From the NCBI GenBank assembly GCA_017438975.1, contig JAFRUH010000033.1, forward strand, positions 186,001 to 250,000: a stretch of 64,000 nt of DNA. The letters run 5' to 3'. The DNA comes from Bacteroidales bacterium (lineage in GTDB: Bacteria > Bacteroidota > Bacteroidia > Bacteroidales > UBA932). The position numbers were made by a program, and so were the translations under genes. Positions within the stretch are counted from its first letter, which is position 1. Each line of letters begins with the position of its first letter. Below, piece after piece: positions 18,742 through 26,128 of this stretch. Under the pieces are notes generated by a model. That model had not been told where the DNA came from and ran no database searches. It saw only the letters and a list, made by a program, of their open reading frames with translations.

Positions 18742-20154
18742 ATGCAAATGATTCATTCTTCGTTCCATAAGGCTGTGCTTTTGGTCGCGGTGATCCTTCT
18801 TTCGGCAGGATGCGGCCGGGTCAGGGCTCCGTTCCGGCCCGTTCCCTCCTCCCTTGATTCTTTGGGAATGACATCGACCGGAATTCCCGTGATCAGCATC
18901 GAGACCGAAGGGGGGAAGGAAGTCCTGAATAATAAGGAATATGTCAACTGCTCCGTCAATATCTACAATGTCGAAGGCAGGAAAGCGTTGACAGACGTTG
19001 CAGCCGGAATCCGGCTCCGGGGCAATTCGTCCCGGTTTTCCGGGAATATCGCCAGGATCCGCGCGAATCCGGTTCCCTATCGCCTGAAGTTTGATAAAAA
19101 GGTCAACCTGCTGGGGCTCAACGCCGGAGCGCAGTGCAGGAACTGGATCCTGCTGACGAACCGGAAAACGGAAAAAGATGTCATCAAGAATGACTTCGCG
19201 CTGCGTTTCGGCCGCATGATCATGGCTTCGGACGGGGTTTACTGCTCCGACGCCCAGTTGGCGCACCTGTATCTGAACGGCCGGCTCCAGGGGGCCTACC
19301 TGGTCTGCGAACAGAACCAGGTCCATCCGGAAAGAATCAATATCTGCGACCCTCAGAAAGGATATGCCGGGACCGATATCGGTTATCTCGTCGAAATCGA
19401 CTCCTATGGAGAAGAACCGTGTTTTATGATGGACTATGAAAACGCAATGACGCTTGATATCAATGGAACTCTCGGACATTTCGAGCCCAAGAGTTATTCC
19501 ATCAAGTCGGACACTTACTCGGAAGACCAGAAGGAGTTCATTTCCAACTATATCCGCGGCGTTTTCAAGATTGTCTACGAGGCCTGTGAAAAGAAAAACT
19601 ACCTGGCCTTTGACGGAAATTATGCCGTCGGCCCGTCCGGGTTCAAGAACGCGGAAGAATGCGTCGGGGCGGTCCTGGACCTGCCGTCGGTCGTCGATAT
19701 GTACGTCCTCTACGAACTCCTGTGCGACAAGGATGTCGGCGAAAGCAGTTTTTTCATGTGTGCGGATTTCTCGGGAAAGGGGGAGCGGCCGAAACTGGCG
19801 TTCACGGCTCCGTGGGACTTTAACTGGACCTTGGAGCGCAAATCGAACCAGCGGTTTTTCGCCGCAGCATTCACCCCGGGAGGAACGGAAGAGTTCGGGG
19901 AACGCTCAAACCCTTGGTTCATCCTGCTCTACAAGCAGAAATGGTTCCGGGACCGGGTGCAGGCCAAGTGGCGGTCTCTGGGCGGAAACGGCGCCGTCGC
20001 CCGTTGCATCGCCCTGGAAAATGCCTATATTTCGCTCTACCGGCCGGATCTGGACCGTCGTACCCCGGGGATCATGGACGAGGCGGATTTGTGGCTCCAG
20101 TGGGTTCAGATGCGAGCGGACTGGCTGGAAACAAGATGGGGAGACAACAACTAA
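18742..20154 (+). CDS. CotH-kinase-like lipoprotein
   Basis: About 470 residues from ATG 18742, with a lipoprotein signal (LLSAGC). The body fits the secreted CotH family: IRLRGNSS then RLKFDKK, NWILLTNRKTEKDVIKNDFALRFGR, a DMYVLYELLCDKDVGESSFFMCAD segment and the PWDFNWTL motif that supplies the metal-binding aspartate. CotH proteins are atypical secreted protein kinases in spore formers; the role in Bacteroidetes is unknown. TTTG at 18711-18714, 20 bases, then TACTTTTA at 18735-18742 is a near-consensus promoter, but it would place the transcript start at the ATG. It is followed 12 bases later by the BNR-4 gene. Confidence 0.78.
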   Translation: MQMIHSSFHKAVLLVAVILLSAGCGRVRAPFRPVPSSLDSLGMTSTGIPVISIETEGGKEVLNNKEYVNCSVNIYNVEGRKALTDVAAGIRLRGNSSRFSGNIARIRANPVPYRLKFDKKVNLLGLNAGAQCRNWILLTNRKTEKDVIKNDFALRFGRMIMASDGVYCSDAQLAHLYLNGRLQGAYLVCEQNQVHPERINICDPQKGYAGTDIGYLVEIDSYGEEPCFMMDYENAMTLDINGTLGHFEPKSYSIKSDTYSEDQKEFISNYIRGVFKIVYEACEKKNYLAFDGNYAVGPSGFKNAEECVGAVLDLPSVVDMYVLYELLCDKDVGESSFFMCADFSGKGERPKLAFTAPWDFNWTLERKSNQRFFAAAFTPGGTEEFGERSNPWFILLYKQKWFRDRVQAKWRSLGGNGAVARCIALENAYISLYRPDLDRRTPGIMDEADLWLQWVQMRADWLETRWGDNN

Positions 20155-20166
20155 TAACTGGATATT

Positions 20167-21630
20167 ATGATTCGCAAAGCATTACTTCTTGTCACTGCGC
20201 TGCTCATGGGAGTCTCCGCTCCGGCCCAGAAAAAGGCGCCGGAGCAGGCGCCGGCGCCCAAGCCCGGCGTCCTGAACAATACGAAGGTAGACGGCTTCCG
20301 CCCGATCTGGTTCGACCTCGGGCAGAAAAGCGAGTATGGTTCCAAGTATAACGGCGCCTTCGGCACCTATACGATGAAACACCGCCCGCTAGCGATCTAC
20401 AGCCAGGTCGTGGACAAGACCTTTTTCGTCTTCGGCGGCACGACCTCGGCTGAGGAGCGGCACCTCCTCTGCATGATCAGCTGCTATGACCACAAGACCG
20501 GTCTCGTTCAGAAGCCGACGGTCGTCTATGACAAGGGACCGGTCAACGACCCGCACGACAATCCAGCTCTGCTGATCGATCCCGAAGGCTATCTCTGGGT
20601 CTATGTGGCCGGACGCGGGAACCACCGGATCGGATTCCGTTACCGCTCCGTGAAACCGTACGACATTTCGCAGTTCGAGGACAAGGGAGGAAGCATCATG
20701 GCCTATCCGCAGCCGTATTATGTGGAAGGGAAGGGCCATTTCCTTTTCGAAACCCGCTATGACGGCGTCCGGAGGCTTTTTTTCCAGACCTCTCCGGACG
20801 GCGAGCACTGGACGGACTACCGCCAGATCGCCAGCATCATGGACAAGTCCGCCGGGGAAAAGAAATCCGGGCACTATCAGATCACCGGAAAGTTCGGGAA
20901 TAAACTCGTCACGGCCTTCAACCGCCACCTGAACGGGGACTGCGACACCCGGACCAACATCTATTTCCTGCAGACGACGGACTTCGGCGAGCACTGGACC
21001 CTCGTCGACGGCACCCCGATCGAGATCCCCATTACGGACCAGGATTCACCCTGCAAGATCCTGGACGTGGAACACCTGAAGCAGAACTGCTATATCAAGG
21101 ATGTCAATTTCGATCCGCAAGGCAATCCGATCATCCTGTATCTCGTCTGCAACGGCCACCAGCCGGGGCCGAAACACGGCCCGCGGGAGTGGTACACGGC
21201 CTACTGGACCGGGAAGAAATGGGACTTCCGCTTCCTGACCCGATCGACGAACAATTATGATTCCGGGTCCATCTGGGTGGACGGCAAGACATGGACCGTC
21301 ATCGCCCCGACCGGGCCGGGCCCGCAGAAATGGGGCCAGGGCGGCGAAATCGAGGCCTGGGTCAGCCGCAACAATGGAAAGAGCTGGAAAAAGACCATCC
21401 AGTATACCGCCAACTCCCCGATGAACCATTCCTATGTCCGCCGCCCGGTGGACTGCCAGGATCCTTTCTGGTGCTTCTGGGCCGACGGAAACACGGACGT
21501 CTTCTCCATCTCCCGCTTCTACTTCGCGGATTCGAAGGGGAACGTCTACCGGCTTCCGTATAAGATTGCGCCCGAAGAGGAATGGGTCAAGCCCGAACTT
21601 GTCGAGTTCGACAAGACGCCCCAGTTCTAA
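20167..21630 (+). CDS. Secreted BNR-4 repeat protein
   Basis: A 487-residue protein with a signal peptide (cleavage after SAPA, about residue 20). The VNDPHDNPALLIDPEGYLWVYVAGRGNHR block and later DGEHWTDYRQI, FGEHWTLVDG and NNGKSWKKTIQ (Asp-box-like turns) are typical of BNR-4 beta-propellers, a family found in polysaccharide lyases and other glycan-active proteins. Catalytic residues cannot be assigned. Its stop overlaps the stop of the convergent DUF456 gene by 4 bases. The pairing with CotH suggests a secreted module. Confidence 0.75.
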   Translation: MIRKALLLVTALLMGVSAPAQKKAPEQAPAPKPGVLNNTKVDGFRPIWFDLGQKSEYGSKYNGAFGTYTMKHRPLAIYSQVVDKTFFVFGGTTSAEERHLLCMISCYDHKTGLVQKPTVVYDKGPVNDPHDNPALLIDPEGYLWVYVAGRGNHRIGFRYRSVKPYDISQFEDKGGSIMAYPQPYYVEGKGHFLFETRYDGVRRLFFQTSPDGEHWTDYRQIASIMDKSAGEKKSGHYQITGKFGNKLVTAFNRHLNGDCDTRTNIYFLQTTDFGEHWTLVDGTPIEIPITDQDSPCKILDVEHLKQNCYIKDVNFDPQGNPIILYLVCNGHQPGPKHGPREWYTAYWTGKKWDFRFLTRSTNNYDSGSIWVDGKTWTVIAPTGPGPQKWGQGGEIEAWVSRNNGKSWKKTIQYTANSPMNHSYVRRPVDCQDPFWCFWADGNTDVFSISRFYFADSKGNVYRLPYKIAPEEEWVKPELVEFDKTPQF

Positions 21631-22124
21631 GGGAAGGCGAAAACGATGATGTAGTAGAGCATGAGTCCGGAAGCGATCAGTTTGATGCCGGTTCCGGACA
21701 GGAAGCCCAGAAAGGCCCCGAGGGCTGATTTGACGGACGTCCAGGTATCTTTCTTCGCGAAGAGGAGTTCGGCGGCGAAGGCTCCGAGAAGAGCGCCGAC
21801 GATCATGCCGACCGGAGGAACGACCATGCCGAGGAACAGCCCGATGATGGCGCCCCAGCCCCCGTATTTCGACCCTCCGGTCACTTTCGTGAACCAGGCG
21901 GGGACGACATAGTCGATGACGGTGACGACAACGGTGATGACCAGCCAGAGCAGGACGAGACTTCCTCCGAGCACGGCGCCTTCCCCGTTGGTTCCGGAAC
22001 CCCAGAAGTATAGGATCAGCAGGCCGAGCCAGCTGATGGGCGGCCCGGGAAGGCCGGGGACGATGCTGCCGATGATCCCGATGATGCCGAGAATGATGGC
22101 GGCGATGGCGATAAAGGTAGACAT
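21627..22124 (-). CDS. DUF456 family membrane protein
   Basis: About 165 residues with several membrane segments and glycine-zipper hairpins: the N-terminal GIIGIIGSIVPGLPGPPISWLGLLIL is the DUF456 signature, and the C-terminal half repeats GAIIGLFLGMVVPPVGMIVGALLGAFAAELL. Function unknown. ATG at 22124 fits the family start; ATG at 22130 adds two residues. It is divergent from pepP across a 70-base AT-rich gap. Confidence 0.85.
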   Translation of the reverse strand: MSTFIAIAAIILGIIGIIGSIVPGLPGPPISWLGLLILYFWGSGTNGEGAVLGGSLVLLWLVITVVVTVIDYVVPAWFTKVTGGSKYGGWGAIIGLFLGMVVPPVGMIVGALLGAFAAELLFAKKDTWTSVKSALGAFLGFLSGTGIKLIASGLMLYYIIVFAFP

Positions 22125-22169
22125 GACCATCCCCGCAGCAAAAAATATACAAAAACGAGAGTTTTTTGT

Positions 22170-22177
22170 TATTTTTG
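22170..22177 (+). promoter_or_regulatory. Putative Bacteroidetes-type -7 box for the pepP-STAS operon
   Basis: TATTTTTG matches TAnnTTTG, 17 bases before the ATG at 22195. It is the only clear promoter seen upstream of the following six-gene operon. Confidence 0.5.
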
Positions 22178-22194
22178 TCTAAATGTAATTGATT

Positions 22195-23595
22195 ATGTTC
22201 GATAAAAGCGTATACACCAAACGTCGCGGTACCCTTCTCGGCAAGATGCGGGAAGCGGGCGCGCAGGGCATTCTTCTTTTCATCGGGAACGCCGAGGCCC
22301 CTGCCCAGTACAGGGACAATTGCTATAAATTCCGTCAGGACAGCACCTGGCTCTATTATTTCGGGCTGGACGAGCCGATGATGGCCGCGATCCTCGACCT
22401 GGAGAGCGGAGAGGAGACCCTCTTCGCGGACGACGTTGAAATCGGGGACATCATCTGGATGGGCCCGCAGCCTTCCGTCCGTTCCAAGGCGGAGGGCGTC
22501 GGCATCGGCCGCACGGCCCCCTACGCCGAAGTCGACAAAGCGGTCAAGGCGGCCGTCAAAGCCGGCCGGACGGTCCATTACATCGCGCCAACCCGGTACT
22601 TCAACAAGTTGAGGCTGATGGAAATGCTCGGCCGGTACAGGATCGAGAACGGCATCTCCCTGCCGATGACGGAGGCGATCATTTCGATGCGCCTCATCAA
22701 GGAGGACGTCGAGATCGCCGCGATCGACGAGGCCTGCGCCCTGGGATACGAAATGCATTCGGTCGCCCGCGACAGCATCGTCCCGGGAATCATCGAGCAG
22801 GACATTGTCGGAAAGATGGAGGGAGTCACCCTCGCAAAAGGCTGGGGCGTTTCCTTCCCGACAATCCTCACCCAGCACGGCGAAACGCTTCACAACCACC
22901 TGCATGACAAGGTGATCGAGCCCGGCAAACTGATGGTCATCGACGCCGGCGCGGAATCCAACCTGCACTATGCTTCCGATTTTACCCGGACCTATCCGAC
23001 CTCCGGGAAATTCACCCCGAAGCAGCGCGAGATCTACCAGATCGTCTGCGACTGCAACGAGTACGCCTTCTCCCTGACCCGCCCGGGCATCACCTACCGT
23101 GAGGTCCATCTCGCAACCGCCCGGAAAATGCTCGAGGGGCTTTCCGCCCTCGGACTTGTCCACGGCGACCTGGACGAGATGGTCCGGGAAGGGATCGCGG
23201 GCTTGTTCCAGCCCCACGGTCTCGGCCACAATATGGGCCTGGACGTCCATGACATGGAGGATCTCGGTGAAAACCTCGTCGGCTATGACAAGGACCAGAC
23301 CCGCGCGAAACAACTCGGTCTCGGCAGCCTCCGGATGGCCCGCCGTCTCGTTCCCGGCCATGTCATCACGGACGAACCCGGAATCTACTTCATCCCCGCC
23401 CTCATCGACAAATGGAAGGCGGAAGGGACCGGAAAAGGCTTTGTCAACTTCGACAAGCTGGCTTCCTACTATGATTTCGGAGGCATCCGTCTCGAGGACG
23501 ACGTCCTCGTTACCGAAACCGGTGCGCGCCGGCTCGGCCCCTGCCGCCTGCCGATCCATCCCGACGACGTAGAGGCCGCCATGGCCCGCAAATAA
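22195..23595 (+). CDS. Xaa-Pro aminopeptidase (M24B, aminopeptidase P)
   Basis: About 466 residues from ATG 22195. An N-terminal creatinase-like domain (RDNCYKFRQDSTWLYYFGLDEP) precedes the pita-bread domain. The five metal ligands are visible: D250 (DAGAES), D262 (ASDFTRTYP), H345 (HGLGHNMGLDVHD), E394 (DEPGIY) and E434 (RLEDDVLV). It removes N-terminal residues ahead of proline in the cytoplasm. It opens a six-gene run with gaps of -1 to 12 bases. Confidence 0.93.
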   Translation: MFDKSVYTKRRGTLLGKMREAGAQGILLFIGNAEAPAQYRDNCYKFRQDSTWLYYFGLDEPMMAAILDLESGEETLFADDVEIGDIIWMGPQPSVRSKAEGVGIGRTAPYAEVDKAVKAAVKAGRTVHYIAPTRYFNKLRLMEMLGRYRIENGISLPMTEAIISMRLIKEDVEIAAIDEACALGYEMHSVARDSIVPGIIEQDIVGKMEGVTLAKGWGVSFPTILTQHGETLHNHLHDKVIEPGKLMVIDAGAESNLHYASDFTRTYPTSGKFTPKQREIYQIVCDCNEYAFSLTRPGITYREVHLATARKMLEGLSALGLVHGDLDEMVREGIAGLFQPHGLGHNMGLDVHDMEDLGENLVGYDKDQTRAKQLGLGSLRMARRLVPGHVITDEPGIYFIPALIDKWKAEGTGKGFVNFDKLASYYDFGGIRLEDDVLVTETGARRLGPCRLPIHPDDVEAAMARK

Positions 23596-23600
23596 TCCCG

Positions 23601-24707
23601 ATGATGAAAGACATAACCTACGGACTGGACCTTCACTGCCAGATGATTCTCGAAGAATACCGGGAGTCCAAGCCGATGTTCGACAGGATGAAGGAAATCC
23701 TGCTCAAGAAGATACGGCAGGTCCTGTCGGACGCCGGGATCATCGTCGCTGCCGTGGAGGGGCGTGTCAAGACCGAAGCGTCCCTCGCCGGGAAACTGGA
23801 ACTGAAAGGCTCCAAGTACGCCAGCCTGGATGACGTGACGGACATCCTCGGCCTCCGGGTCATTACGTTCTACACGGACGACGTCGACAAGATCGCGTCG
23901 GTCCTCGAGCGTTTCCTGGAGATCGACTGGGAGAATTCCATCGACCAGCGGAAACTGCACAAACTCAACAGTTTCGGGTACAACTCCCTGCATTATATCT
24001 GTCGTCTTCCGGAGGCGATGTACTCCGAGAAAGACTGCCCGGCGGTCAACCGGGCCCGTTTCGAGATCCAGATGCGGACGGCCCTTCAGCATGCTTGGGC
24101 CAATATGTACCATGATACCGGCTACAAATCTGGTGTCGAAATCCCGGAAACCTACCTGCGCAACCTGAACCGGCTGGCAGGTATGCTGGAACTGGCAGAC
24201 GAGCAGTTCAGCCGGATCCGTACCGAAATCAACGATTACCGCCGAAAGGTCCGGGAACTCGTCGATTCCGGCAACCTGGAAGAGGTCGCCCTCGACGGCG
24301 ATACCTTCCGGAGTTTCCTCTCCCTGAAGCCTTTCGACAACCTCAATAGGCGGATTGCGGCCGTGAACCAGGCGGAAATCCAGGAAGTCTCGCTGATGCA
24401 CTACCTGCCCGTTCTCAAGGCGATGGAGTTTTCCACCCTCGGCGATATCCAGGAGATGATCCGGACCTGTTCGGAAGGTGCGTACCAGCTTGCCTGCTAC
24501 CAGATCAGCCTGACCGACCTGGATATCCTGGCCTCTTCTGTAGCCCTGCAGAACCTCTGCATCGTCTATATCCTCAAGAAAGGCCACGGAGCGGTCGGCA
24601 TCCGGTTCTTCCTCGATCTGCTGAACGGCCAGTCCGAAAGCAACCAGGCTCTCGGCGATCTGTATGCCGCCCAGGCGGAGGACCTTCCCTTCATGCACGC
24701 GGAATAA
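23601..24707 (+). CDS. RelA/SpoT synthetase-domain protein (stand-alone (p)ppGpp synthetase-like)
   Basis: A 368-residue protein. The first half is a RelA/SpoT synthetase domain: VEGRVKTEASLAGKLELKG (substrate-binding basic stretch near residues 52-70), DVTDILGLRVITFY near 78-91, GYNSLHYI, then FEIQMRTALQHAWANMYHDTGYKS near 154-175. No HD hydrolase, TGS or ACT domain is present, so it is not a full-length Rel. The second half is helical and unassigned. Synthesis of pppGpp/ppGpp is expected from the motifs. It is followed by a separate HD-type hydrolase-like gene. Confidence 0.85.
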   Translation: MMKDITYGLDLHCQMILEEYRESKPMFDRMKEILLKKIRQVLSDAGIIVAAVEGRVKTEASLAGKLELKGSKYASLDDVTDILGLRVITFYTDDVDKIASVLERFLEIDWENSIDQRKLHKLNSFGYNSLHYICRLPEAMYSEKDCPAVNRARFEIQMRTALQHAWANMYHDTGYKSGVEIPETYLRNLNRLAGMLELADEQFSRIRTEINDYRRKVRELVDSGNLEEVALDGDTFRSFLSLKPFDNLNRRIAAVNQAEIQEVSLMHYLPVLKAMEFSTLGDIQEMIRTCSEGAYQLACYQISLTDLDILASSVALQNLCIVYILKKGHGAVGIRFFLDLLNGQSESNQALGDLYAAQAEDLPFMHAE

Positions 24708-24719
24708 AAACAATGCGAT

Positions 24720-25289
24720 ATGGGAAATGAAGCATTGGACACCACCCTGCTCGACCGGGCGATTCTCTTTGCCGTGGAAGCCCACCGCGGTACGGCCCGG
24801 CGCGGAAAACGGCTGCCGTATATCGTCCATTCCCTCGAAGCGATGACGATTGCAGCGAGCATGACCGACGACCAGGAGATCCTGGCGGCCGCCGCCCTGC
24901 ACGACACCGTGGAGGATACGGATGTGACCTTGGAGGAACTGAAGAGCCGCTTCGGGGAACGGGTCGCCTCTTTCGTCGAGACGGAGAGCGACGACCTCTC
25001 CAGCGGGGATACCTGGCACGAGAAGAAACGGAAGTCCGCCGCCCGCCTCGCCTCCGCCTCCCGCGAAGCCAAGATCGTCGCGCTCGGGGACAAACTGTCG
25101 AACATGCGGGCGATCGCCCGCGACTATGCCGCCAGGGGGGAGGATTTCTGGAATCTGTTCCACGTCAAGGACAAGTCTGTCCACGGCGCCCGCTACCGCG
25201 GACTTGTCGACGCCTTGCAGGAACTCTCCGGGTGTTGGGCGTATGAAGAGTTTAAACGGCTTGTATATCAAGTATTTAACGAAGAATAA
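24720..25289 (+). CDS. HD-domain protein resembling stand-alone (p)ppGpp hydrolase (MESH1/SAH-like)
   Basis: A 189-residue protein with the SpoT-type HD layout: AHRGTARRGKRLPYIVH (H37), LHDTVEDTDVTLEELKSRFG (H61-D62, ED motif), a long helix, and VALGDKLSNMRAI carrying the distal metal aspartate. These match the Rel/SpoT hydrolase domain, not general HD phosphohydrolases. It would remove the 3' pyrophosphate of (p)ppGpp, countering the neighbour upstream, 12 bases away. An antitoxin-like role against a toxic alarmone synthetase is a second possibility. Confidence 0.82.
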   Translation: MGNEALDTTLLDRAILFAVEAHRGTARRGKRLPYIVHSLEAMTIAASMTDDQEILAAAALHDTVEDTDVTLEELKSRFGERVASFVETESDDLSSGDTWHEKKRKSAARLASASREAKIVALGDKLSNMRAIARDYAARGEDFWNLFHVKDKSVHGARYRGLVDALQELSGCWAYEEFKRLVYQVFNEE

Positions 25290-25291
25290 CC

Positions 25292-26128
25292 ATGGAAGGG
25301 ATCAAACCGGTGTTAATAGACCTCTCCGACTACGAAGCCGTCGGGGAAGGGGCGAATGGAATCTCTCTGAACCATAGGACGGATCCGCATATCCTGCTGA
25401 AGCTCTATAACGAGGGCAAGTTCCGTCAGTCTTATGATGAATGGGTCCTTTCCAAGCGGGTCTATGAAACCGGGATTCCGACCCCGGAACCGGGAGATTT
25501 CGTAACGGACGGGAAGAGATTCGGTCTCCGTCTCCACAGGATCCTGGGGAAAAAATCCTTTGCCCGGGCGATCGGAGACGAGCCTGAAAAAGTCGGGGAA
25601 TACGCCCGGGAGTTCGCCCGGATGTGCCTGGATCTTCATTCCACCCGTGTTGATACTTCGCTCTTTGAGTCCGTCAAGAGCCGTTACCTCCGCCTGCTGG
25701 AAGAGAATCCGTTTTTCTCGGACGGAGAGAAGGCGAAGCTGGCCGATTTCATCGAAAAGGTTCCGGACACCGAAACGGCGATCCATGGCGACCTGCAGTT
25801 CGGGAACGCGATCTTCGCGGGGGACCGGCGGTATTTCATCGATCTCGGGGACTTCTGCTACGGTCATCCGTATTTTGACATCGGCATGGTCTATCTCTGC
25901 TGCAAGCTGAACTCGGACGATTGGACCCGGGAGGTCTTCCATATGGAGCCGGAAACGGCCCTCGCCTTCTGGGACGAGTTTGTCCCGGCCTATTTCGGCC
26001 CCGCACGGACGAAGGAGGACGTGGAACGGGAAATCCGCCCGTTCGCCGGCCTGAAAACCCTGATCGTAGAACGTGACACCAAGCGGCCGATGCCGGAGTT
26101 CCGGATCGCCCTTAAAGATATTCTGTAA
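25292..26128 (+). CDS. Aminoglycoside-phosphotransferase/kinase-fold protein (TIGR02172-like)
   Basis: A 278-residue protein. AVGEGANGIS near 16-25 resembles a glycine-rich loop, ILLKLYN supplies a candidate ATP-binding lysine (K37), AIHGDLQFGNAIF near 163-175 is the Brenner-type catalytic loop (H165, D167), and FIDLGDFCYGHPYFDIG is the metal-binding segment. This is the choline/aminoglycoside kinase fold; the small TIGR02172 family found in anaerobes fits best, function unknown. It is 2 bases after the HD gene and its TAA shares its last base with the next ATG. Drug resistance should not be inferred. Confidence 0.78.
   Translation: MEGIKPVLIDLSDYEAVGEGANGISLNHRTDPHILLKLYNEGKFRQSYDEWVLSKRVYETGIPTPEPGDFVTDGKRFGLRLHRILGKKSFARAIGDEPEKVGEYAREFARMCLDLHSTRVDTSLFESVKSRYLRLLEENPFFSDGEKAKLADFIEKVPDTETAIHGDLQFGNAIFAGDRRYFIDLGDFCYGHPYFDIGMVYLCCKLNSDDWTREVFHMEPETALAFWDEFVPAYFGPARTKEDVEREIRPFAGLKTLIVERDTKRPMPEFRIALKDIL

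Noticed and set aside
20167-21630. Sialidase
   Set aside because: Asp-box-like turns are present, but the arginine triad and family motifs of GH33 are not visible; BNR-4 fits better.
21046-23559. Long minus-strand frame opposite the BNR-4 and pepP genes, crossing the DUF456 gene
   Set aside because: It overlaps three supported genes and contains low-complexity arginine/histidine stretches.
25292-26128. Aminoglycoside resistance gene
   Set aside because: Only the kinase fold is shared; the operon context is regulatory, and nothing points to antibiotic modification.
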